From a virus, in IMG/VR virus record IMGVR_UViG_3300048839_001052, positions 1-49,441 of that record: a DNA stretch of 49,441 nucleotides; one strand, written 5' to 3'. Of this stretch, positions 39,257 to 46,748 are shown in pieces (within the stretch, counting starts at the first letter, position 1; the number at the start of each line of letters is the position of its first letter). Both the position numbers and the translations under genes were made by a program. The notes under the pieces were generated by a model. That model did not search any database. It had not been told where the DNA came from and saw only the letters and a program-made list of their open reading frames with translations.

Positions 39257-39517
39257 TCAGCCCTGTCGGATGACAAGGGCGCTAATCTCACCCTCATCTC
39301 TCAGGGAGCGGATCGAGACGGTGATGCCGATATTCTTGGCGTGACCGTAGGCGGTGGGCCGTAACCGGTTCAAGTCGCCACGGCTCTCGACCGCAATCTT
39401 GACAGCCTGACCAACTTCAAGTTGCCCCATAGCCAGCTTCAACTTGCTGTACTTTCCCTTCGGTCGGTCATCGACCAGGGCCTCCACCTCGCTTGCGCTA
39501 AGAACTTCGACATCCAT
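39257..39517 (-). CDS. Hypothetical protein (86 aa)
   Basis: Not recognised. The start at 39517 has CAAGGAGAAACAG before it; the frame is open further. N-terminal acidic helix (SASEVEALVDDRP), then a YSKLKLAMGQLEVGQAVKIAVE segment with a beta-like repeat and GHAKNIGITVSIRSLRD, which looks like a small DNA-binding beta domain. It is the only leftward gene here and faces a rich intergenic region; it could be a regulator. Confidence 0.7.
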   Translation of the reverse strand: MDVEVLSASEVEALVDDRPKGKYSKLKLAMGQLEVGQAVKIAVESRGDLNRLRPTAYGHAKNIGITVSIRSLRDEGEISALVIRQG

Positions 39518-39562
39518 TGCTGTTTCTCCTTGTGATTTATAGTCCGATACATTCATAATGAC

Positions 39563-39591
39563 ACTATACACCAGAGCGTCGGGGCGGTCAA
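39563..39591 (-). promoter_or_regulatory. Leftward promoter for the 39517 gene
   Basis: On the minus strand TTGACC (39591-39586), 17-bp spacer, TATAGT (39568-39563). Its -35 is the same hexamer as before the small terminase. A further TATAAT is at 39599-39594. Confidence 0.7.
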
Positions 39592-39867
39592 CTATTATAC
39601 ATCGCGCTAACACTCCGCTAACAATCAACGGATCATAATGACATACCGAATACTCAGTATACTAAGTAGAATAAGAATAAATAACAACCCTAGGATCGTC
39701 TCTTCCCTGCTGTCTTGTCAGTTAACACAATGGAAGATGAAGAGAAGAAAAGATCACCGCCCGCCCACCCAAATTCTTGTGTCGCTCCCCGGGGCTGTCA
39801 ACCATGATTAACCTACGGTTCACATTAGCGGGTGGTAAAGCGGGGTACACCGGTCGGGCGACTGTGG
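39592..39867. other. Intergenic AT-rich region, candidate origin of replication
   Basis: About 275 nt without a gene. 39630-39700 is unusually AT-rich for this genome (ATACTCAGTATACTAAGTAG and AATAAGAATAAATAACAA stretches), with an AGTATACT palindrome and two CATAATGACA direct repeats (about 39554 and 39634). A purine-rich run follows. GTCAACC (39797-39803) and AACCTACG (about 39810) echo the left-end inverted repeat. It lies directly before the replicative helicase. No iteron array. Confidence 0.45.
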
Positions 39868-39873
39868 TAAAAT
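39868..39873 (+). promoter_or_regulatory. Extended -10 before the helicase, leaderless start
   Basis: TGGTAAAAT (39865-39873) is an extended -10 of TAAAAT type, 7 nt before the helicase ATG at 39881. The -35 is weak. Confidence 0.5.
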
Positions 39874-39880
39874 TACCCCC

Positions 39881-40936
39881 ATGAATGGAGACGAATCATT
39901 ACCCAACCTGTCTGGAATTATTCACAACCCCGCAACTGTAGCTGTAATCGGGCTCGACTTTGTGAAGGCGCTCGAGGCCACCCGGGATCGCTTGGTCCCG
40001 ATGGGACTGCCGGGAATGGGGGGATACTTTGGCCCCCTTCTGCCGGGGGACCTCGTATCTGTCATAGCCAAGTCCCACAACGGCAAGTCCCTGTTTCTAA
40101 GGGACTGGGCTCACCGCCTAGGGAACTACCTGGAGGCCCGGGGGCGGGACGAGCTAATCGTTTGGGTTGACACGGAAACCCCGGTTGATCATCTGGCCCT
40201 GGGGCAACTGGCGACGGCGGCGAATACGGGGGTTCCTCAGATCGTGTACGAGGGAGCGTACGACCTGGGTGCACTCCTGACTGCCGCGAAGAGCGTGGGG
40301 CGGGGCAGAATCGTCTACATCGCCACCAAGCTGGGCGAGGACGATCAAGAAGTCACCCTCACCAACATCATGAATGCGCTGAGACTTATGACGACCGGGG
40401 CGTGGGACGGCAAGAAGCACAAGCTAGCGGCGATATTCGTTGACTACCTTCAGGCGCTCCCGTTTGACCCGGCAGTCAAGAGGCAGAGGGATATGGATTC
40501 CCAGCGCCGCATCCAGGTCTCGAATGACGTCAACACGTGTCGCAGGATGGGGGCCACGTTCAACTGTCCGGTCATCCTTGCTGTTCAGGCCAAGCAAGAT
40601 GACGAGTGGGCGCTCAAGACGCGCACGAGCAAAGAGGAGTATGCGAAGGGGATTCAGGGTAACATTAGCGTCGCCGGGTTTTGGGCCGGTCAGGAAACCG
40701 GCAACATAGGCCAGCGAAGTGATCGCATCATTGGCCTGGGTATGCCCAAGACCGAGCACCCCATTGGGACGAGACTGCTTTACAAGGATCAGTACATCGA
40801 CGTTACCGATGGGTTGATGGTGGTTCAGGTCCACAAACAGCGGATGGAAGGACTTGCCTCGGGTAGCGCCTTCTTTTACGAGATAGATCACGCCGCGCCA
40901 GCGGGCGAGAAGTTTGCCTTAGTTTACGGAGAGTAA
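39881..40936 (+). CDS. DnaB-like replicative helicase (351 aa)
   Basis: RecA-like hexameric helicase core: Walker A AKSHNGKS (63-70), a FLRDWAHRLGN helix, Walker B IFVDYLQ (Asp188 with the family's DYLQ), then a sensor region with VILAVQAKQ and an Arg-finger-like segment later. The N-terminal domain of full DnaB is missing, which is common in phage forms. It unwinds DNA with the primase (35863). The start has no Shine-Dalgarno sequence and follows the -10 by 7 nt. Confidence 0.85.
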   Translation: MNGDESLPNLSGIIHNPATVAVIGLDFVKALEATRDRLVPMGLPGMGGYFGPLLPGDLVSVIAKSHNGKSLFLRDWAHRLGNYLEARGRDELIVWVDTETPVDHLALGQLATAANTGVPQIVYEGAYDLGALLTAAKSVGRGRIVYIATKLGEDDQEVTLTNIMNALRLMTTGAWDGKKHKLAAIFVDYLQALPFDPAVKRQRDMDSQRRIQVSNDVNTCRRMGATFNCPVILAVQAKQDDEWALKTRTSKEEYAKGIQGNISVAGFWAGQETGNIGQRSDRIIGLGMPKTEHPIGTRLLYKDQYIDVTDGLMVVQVHKQRMEGLASGSAFFYEIDHAAPAGEKFALVYGE

Positions 40937-40937
40937 A

Positions 40938-41180
40938 ATGTCATTCAAGCAGAGAGCATCCGGGTGGGCGCACCACGTCAATGCAGCCGTGGTTGTTATG
41001 GGCCAGGAGATTAACGCGGGGGACACCGTGGGCACAGGACGGTACAACTTCTATGTCTCCGAGTGTTCCCCGAACTGGATAGAGGTCAAGATGACGGACA
41101 GCAAGACGGGGAAGCCACTCAGTTCCCACAACTTCGCCGGTCCGGTTGCGTTCGAGGAGTACATAAGGAGCGTCATGTGA
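40938..41180 (+). CDS. Hypothetical protein (80 aa)
   Basis: Not recognised. Small beta-rich, basic protein. Starts one base after the helicase stop and ends overlapping the next ATG (TGATG). No membrane segment or zinc motif; possibly a helicase partner. Confidence 0.65.
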   Translation: MSFKQRASGWAHHVNAAVVVMGQEINAGDTVGTGRYNFYVSECSPNWIEVKMTDSKTGKPLSSHNFAGPVAFEEYIRSVM

Positions 41181-41668
41181 TGGGCGGGTTGTTTACGGTG
41201 AGGTTCAGCGACGAGGAGATGGTCACCCTGAGGGAATCGGCGATGGGTCGCCAAAAGGCGAAAGTCAATGCGACTAATAAAAAATACTCGAATCGCAATG
41301 ACCTTGCCGTTCACCTCACCGGTGTAGCCGGGGAAGTCGCGTTTGCCCGCTGGACTGGCGGCGACTACGATAACAGGTTCTACTCCGGTGGCGACCCCGG
41401 GCACGATGCGGTCATTGGCGACGGTACCACCAAGGTTGACGTCAAAAGTCGCAAGGGGAAGTATCGAGACCTCGCGGTGCACACGGACCTGTCGGACATT
41501 AGAGCAAATATAGCGGTTCTTTGTTGGGTGACACTACCAGAGGTTTTTGTGGTAGGATGGGTTGAGAGGGACGATATAAAGAACGAGGGTTACGTGACGG
41601 AGTTTATCCCGGGCCAGCCAAGGCTGGTGGTGCGGTGGCAGCGTCTCAACCCCCTGTGGCAACTGTAG
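41180..41668 (+). CDS. PD-(D/E)XK-like nuclease (162 aa)
   Basis: Restriction-like fold: HLTGVAGEVAFARWTG (Glu52), YSGGDPGHDAVIGDG (Asp76), then TKVDVKSRK (Asp87, Lys89), the typical E...D...(D/E)xK series. The enzyme would cut DNA, perhaps in replication or recombination; the neighbouring helicase fits. The start at 41180 overlaps the upstream stop; a longer frame exists. Confidence 0.75.
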   Translation: MGGLFTVRFSDEEMVTLRESAMGRQKAKVNATNKKYSNRNDLAVHLTGVAGEVAFARWTGGDYDNRFYSGGDPGHDAVIGDGTTKVDVKSRKGKYRDLAVHTDLSDIRANIAVLCWVTLPEVFVVGWVERDDIKNEGYVTEFIPGQPRLVVRWQRLNPLWQL

Positions 41669-41678
41669 CAGGAGAGCA

Positions 41679-44600
41679 ATGATAATTCGACCGAACATTG
41701 GACATGTTTTTACCAGTATCTCGAAGCCCACTGGGGTAGGCGAGAAGTATTGGCGTCCCGTTTTGAGTAACGGCGGGCGCATCACCGTTCACAGTATCGA
41801 TGCTGCCGGTCCGATTCTCGAGGCCCTGAAGATGGCGCAGTCTTTGGGTGTTGACCATAACGTATCGGCGGAGTTCCGGGTTACCGGGATTCACGCCGAC
41901 GAGGGGCGTTTTGTGGACGTGCCCAACTACAACCTGGACCCGGAGCAGGCTGCCGAGGATGATTTCCCGTGGCATCTGGACCGCTGGAAGCGGGCCTTCG
42001 GGAGCGATTGGGATTTCGTTCGCACTCGCTGTTACTTCCGGGTGTACAACGAGCCGGACCAGGAGCGTTCGGAGTGGCTGGCTAAGAATGCCTTCCGGCA
42101 GCTTGAGTTGGCTCACAAGTTTGGGGTGCGGGTATCCCTGTTCGGGTGGAGCGCGGGCACGCCCGACTACCCGGCGTGGGAGGCCCCGGTTATGGCGAGC
42201 CTGCTGGAAGAGCTCTCCGAGCGCCCATTTTCCGCTGCCGTCTCCCTGCACGAGTACAGCTTGACCGATGACGTCATCGTGTCGGTTGCCGCCGAGACCG
42301 GGCGTTCCTACGATTTTGTCAAGCGCTCATATCTCCTGGATGTCGGTCTCTTTACATCTGCCGTCGAGAGCGTAACCACGCTCGATGGCGCGGAATTTGT
42401 GAAAGCCGTTCTCGAGGCCAGGGGAATGGTTATGGCGGGGGCAACCCTTAAGGCGTCGCTTCTGGACTTTGGCGATCCGCCGCTGATGATTGACGGGATC
42501 ATCGAGAGCGTGACGGCTGGCGTTGATCACGACCTGATCGGTCGGTGGACGAAGGTGCCCGGTCTGCGGAAGTGCACGCTGCTGTTCTCCGAGTTTGGCT
42601 ATGCGGAACGGTCTGCGCCACCGAAGGAGAAGATCGTTGCCGATCTCAATAGTGCGTGGACAGCGTACTACAGCTACCCCAACGTTCACGGGATGGCCCT
42701 TTGGGTTCTGGACCCGACGTGGGGCAACCTTCAGTCAACATGGCTCGCCCTGCTGCCCGACATTGCCAAGCTGAACCTGGAGGCGGAGTACGAGGTCCCC
42801 GATGGCGATCCCGAACCGGAGCCGGAGCCAGAACCAGAGCCGGAGCAGCCCCCGAGTAAGAACCAGATTCGCAACGGGGACTGGACCGAGGGCTGGACCA
42901 AAATCGACGCCACAAACCTACAGATGAACGAGTGGCGACTGGAGTGGGAAGATGACGACTCCTTTGATCCCCCGGAGTGGACGGTGAAGGGGCGGGGGCA
43001 GTTGCCGAGCCACGAGCAGTCCTACGTCAACCCGATCAGCGGGGTAACATACAAGGTGTTCGGCTCTCACGCGCCATTCCAGACGAGAATGGTCCAGGAT
43101 AACGTGATTTTGCGGGATGGAAAAAGACAAAAGCTAATCGTACGAGGCTGGTTCGAGGCTTACACGGTCGAGAACGGCAAGCGCTACTACGGCACCGTCG
43201 ATCCCTATCAGGCCAAGATGGAGCTAAAGGTCAATGGCTCTGTCATCGCAACTCGCGAGATGGTTCTCCATCGGCGGAGCGAGCTTGCGCCGGTGGGCGA
43301 GACGTACGACGGGGCGTACGAGTTTGAGGTTTCCGGCGAGTTCGATGCCGGGGATTTGAATAAGGTGGCGATTCGCTTTGAGAGTCGCTGGGGAATCAGC
43401 ACGAACTGGTTCATTAAGAGTGTAGGAGTTTACGAGATGGCGGAAGATGATTTTGCGTTGGATCGGGGCTACGTGTGGCAGCAGGCGATGGCGCTGCGTG
43501 CGCTGAATCTGAATGATGATGCCGCACTCCAGAAAAAGATTGTCGGTGACGGGTGGGTGCCGGTCTCGCCTGAGCGTTGGATTACCCAGCCCAACGGTCA
43601 CAAGGTGGCTGTCCAGGCGGCGGAGAACCCGGTGTCCCGCGTGCGCCGGGCGTATTGGGCCAGGGTGGGTGATTGGCAGAACGTGTCCTTCATCGGCTCC
43701 GGTGAGCTAGAGACTCCCGGCAATCCCATCGACGGGGCCTACATGCTGAAAGTGAGCGGCTACAGTCAGCGCGACCCGGCGTGGTCCACCATGCGCCTCG
43801 GAACCGTGGGTAGCGAGAAAACAGTCGGTCAGTTTGGGTGCTTGGCGCTGGTTTACTACATGATGGCTGACTTCTGGGACCTCGAGTCAACCGCTTCGTT
43901 CCCGGAGTTTCACGACCGGCTAGTCGGCAAGGGGGCGTTCAGTGGGCACTTCATCTTGCCCGGGGCCCTTGACATTGCCTATGGCAACGATGTGGACAAC
44001 CTGGGCTGGCGTCCTCGCTCGAGCGCCGATTTCTGGAAGCTGATTCGCTACTCCCTTTACGGGGTCGAGGTGGGTGGCCCTGCGCCCGTTGCGGTTCGCG
44101 TGGACTTCAACCCAGCCACCCCGCAAGAGGAGCAGCACTGGGTCCTGGTCATCGGTCACACCGGCGACTTCCCGCCGAACGGCAAGCCGAGCGATCTCGT
44201 GATTCTCGACCCCTGGGACATGCGCCCGGAGCCCAAGCTGCTTGGCGACTCCTACCCGATAGACGGTGACGACGCCCTGGAGATGCTGTACTACAAGCGC
44301 GTTGACGCCAGGGACAAGTATTACATCGGCTCCTGCTTCCCTAGCCCGATGCCCGATGAAACGGTGTCCCGTGGTCCGGTTGTATCCTTCCGCCACAGCG
44401 CGAACAGCCCGCACCCAAACCATCAGGAAAACATGCAGTTGGTCGATCTTCGGATCGGTCGCGGCGCTTACCCCTGCATCATCAAGGACGGCAATGTGGA
44501 GCAGGTGTGGGTCGATGGCAGCCGGGTGATGCGCCTATGTGACACGTCGCACGGTAACGAGACGTTCTACTCGCTCGAGACGGTTGGGACCAGCTTGCCC

Positions 44601-44981
44601 GCTGCCTGGATGCCAGCCTGGATGACCCTGGGTGAGGAGTACGAGAGCCGGGCGACGGTGAGCATTTACTACAAGGAAGCGCCTGTTCGCAAGGCTTCCC
44701 TGGCGTACGACGCAACGACGTATCTGAAGCTGGTTCGCGTTGACAAGAACGTGACGTTTGGCGGCGAGGTCATTCCCGTCGTATACGTCGTAGAGGGTAG
44801 CGACTGGAAGCACCGCCCGTTCGAGCGCTGGTACCTAGCGCCGGACCTGGGCTATGTTCGCTGGGAGAACCTGACTGATGGGTGGTTTACCGAGGCGGTC
44901 ACCATCGACGAGGACGGGGGACTTCCTATGCCCCCCGCGCCCCCGGCAATGCAGCTACTGGCAAAGTCGAAGGGGTGGTGA
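41679..44981 (+). CDS. Giant modular lysin: glycosidase-like domain plus C39-like peptidase (1100 aa)
   Basis: Residues about 1-375: TIM-barrel-like glycosidase with YNEPDQE (Glu125, possible acid) and LFSEFGYAER (Glu305, possible nucleophile). Residues about 379-394: an (EP)n linker. About 400-590: beta-rich carbohydrate-binding-like part. About 690-870: C39-like cysteine peptidase, GQFGCLALVYYM (Cys721), QHWVLVIGH (His820) and LVILDPWD (Asp844), order and spacing fitting a papain-like triad. The rest (to 1100) is a beta-rich C-terminal part. AGGAGAG precedes the ATG. It probably cuts cell-wall glycans and cross-links and leaves the cell through the holin. A tail-associated role is the alternative. 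Confidence 0.75.
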   Translation: MIIRPNIGHVFTSISKPTGVGEKYWRPVLSNGGRITVHSIDAAGPILEALKMAQSLGVDHNVSAEFRVTGIHADEGRFVDVPNYNLDPEQAAEDDFPWHLDRWKRAFGSDWDFVRTRCYFRVYNEPDQERSEWLAKNAFRQLELAHKFGVRVSLFGWSAGTPDYPAWEAPVMASLLEELSERPFSAAVSLHEYSLTDDVIVSVAAETGRSYDFVKRSYLLDVGLFTSAVESVTTLDGAEFVKAVLEARGMVMAGATLKASLLDFGDPPLMIDGIIESVTAGVDHDLIGRWTKVPGLRKCTLLFSEFGYAERSAPPKEKIVADLNSAWTAYYSYPNVHGMALWVLDPTWGNLQSTWLALLPDIAKLNLEAEYEVPDGDPEPEPEPEPEPEQPPSKNQIRNGDWTEGWTKIDATNLQMNEWRLEWEDDDSFDPPEWTVKGRGQLPSHEQSYVNPISGVTYKVFGSHAPFQTRMVQDNVILRDGKRQKLIVRGWFEAYTVENGKRYYGTVDPYQAKMELKVNGSVIATREMVLHRRSELAPVGETYDGAYEFEVSGEFDAGDLNKVAIRFESRWGISTNWFIKSVGVYEMAEDDFALDRGYVWQQAMALRALNLNDDAALQKKIVGDGWVPVSPERWITQPNGHKVAVQAAENPVSRVRRAYWARVGDWQNVSFIGSGELETPGNPIDGAYMLKVSGYSQRDPAWSTMRLGTVGSEKTVGQFGCLALVYYMMADFWDLESTASFPEFHDRLVGKGAFSGHFILPGALDIAYGNDVDNLGWRPRSSADFWKLIRYSLYGVEVGGPAPVAVRVDFNPATPQEEQHWVLVIGHTGDFPPNGKPSDLVILDPWDMRPEPKLLGDSYPIDGDDALEMLYYKRVDARDKYYIGSCFPSPMPDETVSRGPVVSFRHSANSPHPNHQENMQLVDLRIGRGAYPCIIKDGNVEQVWVDGSRVMRLCDTSHGNETFYSLETVGTSLPAAWMPAWMTLGEEYESRATVSIYYKEAPVRKASLAYDATTYLKLVRVDKNVTFGGEVIPVVYVVEGSDWKHRPFERWYLAPDLGYVRWENLTDGWFTEAVTIDEDGGLPMPPAPPAMQLLAKSKGW

Positions 44982-45598
44982 TGGGCGACCCGATCTTCTC
45001 CATTGTGACTCGGCATCTCTCGTCTCGACCCAGATCGTTTGACGTTCTGCTGCGCTGCCTGGATGCTCAGACATACAAGGGCTTCGAGCACGTTGTGTTG
45101 ACGGACAACGAGGGTAGCGGGGTGGAGTGGGCCAACAGTCAGGTCCCGTCTCTTATCGAGAGGGCCACGGGGGACTGGGTGTGGGTTGTGGACGACGATG
45201 ATCTCCTGGTGTCGCCGGATACCCTACACTATCTGGCCCAGGAGATTGTCGAAAACATCAGGTCCCCCTGGACTGGTGGCCCCTTGTCGTCGGCGTTTGT
45301 CAAGGGTTCCTTTGCGACTAACGGGACCCTGCCACCTCGCGACCTCTGGAAGTGCCGCCCGGTGAAGGGGCAGATCAGCGGGCAGAATGTGGTTGCGTCT
45401 ATCGATTTAGCCATGCGCTGCCGGTCAGCCTGGGGGCCGGTTTACTCGTCGGACTACGATTACGTTCTGAGTTGCTACAAGGAGTCGAAGTACATCCACT
45501 ATGTAGACCGCGTGGTGATCGCCCAGCAGAGGATAGGCAACGGTCGCGGCGACGACGATCCACCGGGGTACGAGCCGATAGATATTAGCTGGGCATGA
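44981..45598 (+). CDS. GT2-family glycosyltransferase (205 aa)
   Basis: GT-A fold signature: FSIVTRHLSSRP at the start, LRCLDAQTYKGFEHVVLTDN, then WVWVVDDDDLLV (the DxD-like metal/nucleotide-sugar motif) and a closing region with Tyr/Asp. Short for the family, as in phage forms. The ATG overlaps the lysin stop (TGATG), so the pair is made together. It may glycosylate virion or host-wall material, like the first domain at 17708. Confidence 0.8.
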   Translation: MGDPIFSIVTRHLSSRPRSFDVLLRCLDAQTYKGFEHVVLTDNEGSGVEWANSQVPSLIERATGDWVWVVDDDDLLVSPDTLHYLAQEIVENIRSPWTGGPLSSAFVKGSFATNGTLPPRDLWKCRPVKGQISGQNVVASIDLAMRCRSAWGPVYSSDYDYVLSCYKESKYIHYVDRVVIAQQRIGNGRGDDDPPGYEPIDISWA

Positions 45599-45605
45599 TA
45601 TTCTA

Positions 45606-45633
45606 TTGCTACAGTGTGCATTAGTGGTATAAT
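45606..45633 (+). promoter_or_regulatory. Strong promoter of the candidate RNA
   Basis: TTGCTA (45606-45611), 16-bp spacer, TGG-TATAAT (extended -10, 45628-45633). Start near 45640. No ORF follows before the terminator. Confidence 0.75.
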
Positions 45634-45725
45634 GATCTCGGATTGGATTCCAGAGAGAGGGGATGTTCCCTTCCCCAAGTGGCGCACTCCTCGCCGCACG
45701 CTCCCCTCTCTCTCCCCATTTCCGT

Positions 45726-45776
45726 ATGGTACCACCGGACTTTTACGGGAGACGCAGATGGTACCTCGGGACTTTT
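45726..45776 (+). repeat. ATGGTACC repeat pair (right-centre)
   Basis: ATGGTACCACCGGACTTTT (45726-45744) and ATGGTACCTCGGGACTTTT (45758-45776), 32 bp apart. The same motif occurs twice at 49385 and 49405. Both pairs are followed by C-rich sequence. Confidence 0.85.
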
Positions 45777-45805
45777 GACCCCCCTGTGCCCCACATGCGT
45801 CCAAC

Positions 45806-45833
45806 AAAAACCCACCAAATCAGGTGGGTTTTC
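45806..45833. terminator. Bidirectional intrinsic terminator
   Basis: AAAACCCACC (45807-45816), loop AAATCA, GGTGGGTTTT (45823-45832), then CTTATTT rightward; leftward the RNA ends in GGTGGGTTTTTG. The leftward gene's stop (45820-45822) lies in the loop, so its last codons form one arm of the stem. Confidence 0.9.
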
Positions 45834-46242
45834 TTATTTGCCACTCTTGGACTTGTCCCATCTGTTCCCGATAGTCCCTCGCCAGCGCCCAAAACGGGTC
45901 GTACCACTTGTCCTCGAAACCCCTGGTAGCCTGTCTCAGAAAACCCTCGACGTTCTCTTGGGGAAACTGGGCTTGGGCCAGGAAGTACGGGATAGAATCG
46001 ATGGCCTCGACCACCGCCTCGTGCTCTGTTTTCCCGGAAGCCGCGAATCTTGGCCTCGTGTTGAATGGTGCCACTCTTACGAACATCTCCAGGTGGTACT
46101 TGTGGTGCCGTTCCGGGTCGAATCTAAGGATCAGCCCGTCCCTCATATCGATCAGGCTCAGTAGAATTTCCTTTGCCGTCTCGGGCCACAAGCTGCCGAC
46201 CAGCTTCTCGGTCTCGCTCATTTCGATTTTTTCGCTGTTCAT
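45820..46242 (-). CDS. Hypothetical protein (140 aa)
   Basis: Not recognised. Helical N-terminus (ETEKLVGSLWPETAKEILLSLIDMRDG in outline), a middle with HHKYHLEMFVRVAPF and an acidic region near HEAVVEAIDSIPYFL. AAGGAGACG lies nine bases before the ATG. It is the only leftward gene between the candidate RNA and the right TTCGCATAG array, so it might be a regulator of the region. A minus-strand CATAAT at 46307-46312 is the only promoter hint. Confidence 0.75.
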   Translation of the reverse strand: MNSEKIEMSETEKLVGSLWPETAKEILLSLIDMRDGLILRFDPERHHKYHLEMFVRVAPFNTRPRFAASGKTEHEAVVEAIDSIPYFLAQAQFPQENVEGFLRQATRGFEDKWYDPFWALARDYREQMGQVQEWQIRKPT

Positions 46243-46373
46243 CAGCCACGTCTCCTTTCGTCGCCCCCCGGCTGCGCCCGCTGCGCCCGCCTCTGGGTTC
46301 CTCTGTATTATGGTAGCCGCAAGGACCGCCTCTACCTTCAGCTATTCCTCTGCCCCCATCTATCGCGGCCCAC
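46243..46373. other. Non-coding leader region upstream of the leftward gene
   Basis: Contains the ribosome-binding site of the 46242 gene, two GGGCGCAGC direct repeats on the minus strand and the weak CATAAT. Frames here on the minus strand are open through the repeats but are artefacts of the array. Confidence 0.4.
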
Positions 46374-46528
46374 TTCGCATAGTCCCCTCTGCTGCCTCTT
46401 GGGTTCTGTTTCGCATGGCTCGCTCGAACCGAGAGGGCCCTCTTCGCATAGTCCCGTCGCTCCGGTCGAGGCCCTGGAGAGGGGTGGGTGTTTCGCATAG
46501 TCCTTTTCGCATAATCCTCTTCGTATAG
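46374..46528 (+). repeat. Right TTCGCATAG array (six copies)
   Basis: TTCGCATAG starts at 46374, 46443 and 46492; variants TTCGCATGG at 46410, TTCGCATAA at 46506 and TTCGTATAG at 46520. Spacings 36, 33, 49, 14 and 14 bp; the last three form a 14-bp tandem repeat. Same strand orientation as the left array and, like it, non-coding. Confidence 0.85.
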
Positions 46529-46656
46529 TAGTGGATAGCGCGGGGTAGGTCAATGCCCTCTATACCCTGGCTCATATTGCCGAACTTGTATAATAAGGAA
46601 GAGCAACGGGGCTACACTGCTGAACATTAGTAGAATATGAGTGCCATATAAAACTC
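46529..46656. other. Non-coding stretch between array and promoter
   Basis: Contains an isolated TATAAT (about 46591) without a -35 match. No gene seen. Confidence 0.4.
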
Positions 46657-46685
46657 TTGCTATTGGATGATAGATTGACTATAAT
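46657..46685 (+). promoter_or_regulatory. Rightward promoter of the right-end cassette
   Basis: TTGCTA (46657-46662), exactly 17 bp, TATAAT (46680-46685). The same -35 as the candidate RNA promoter. A leader of about 57 nt precedes the GTG at 46749. Confidence 0.75.
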
Positions 46686-46748
46686 GTCATTGTAATTGAT
46701 TAACTTGAGCGCCCGGCTCCGTGGCATTGTAACGGGCAAGGGAGAATA

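Larger units (their letters stand above)
45640..45833 (+). ncRNA. Candidate structured non-coding RNA, about 195 nt
   Basis: A promoter and an intrinsic terminator bracket 195 nt in which rightward frames are open through the terminator but have no ribosome-binding site and no protein-like composition. It contains GAGAGAGGGGA (about 45653-45663) complementary to TCCCCTCTCTC (about 45707-45717), two ATGGTACC...GGACTTTT repeats (45726 and 45758), GACGCA (45751-45756) complementary to TGCGTC (45796-45801) and the terminator hairpin. It would fold into several stems. The self-complementary GGTACC loops could bind each other. Function unknown; a regulatory RNA or decoy is possible. Confidence 0.5.

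Noticed and set aside
45643-46164. Rightward frames across the candidate RNA and into the leftward gene
   Set aside because: They cross a strong terminator, lack a ribosome site and overlap the leftward gene at 45820.
46338-46575. Minus-strand frames through the right array containing MRK, DYAK and LCE repeats
   Set aside because: They are translations of the repeat (CTATGCGAA); composition is not protein-like and all three frames are open. The same holds for frames at 194-439.
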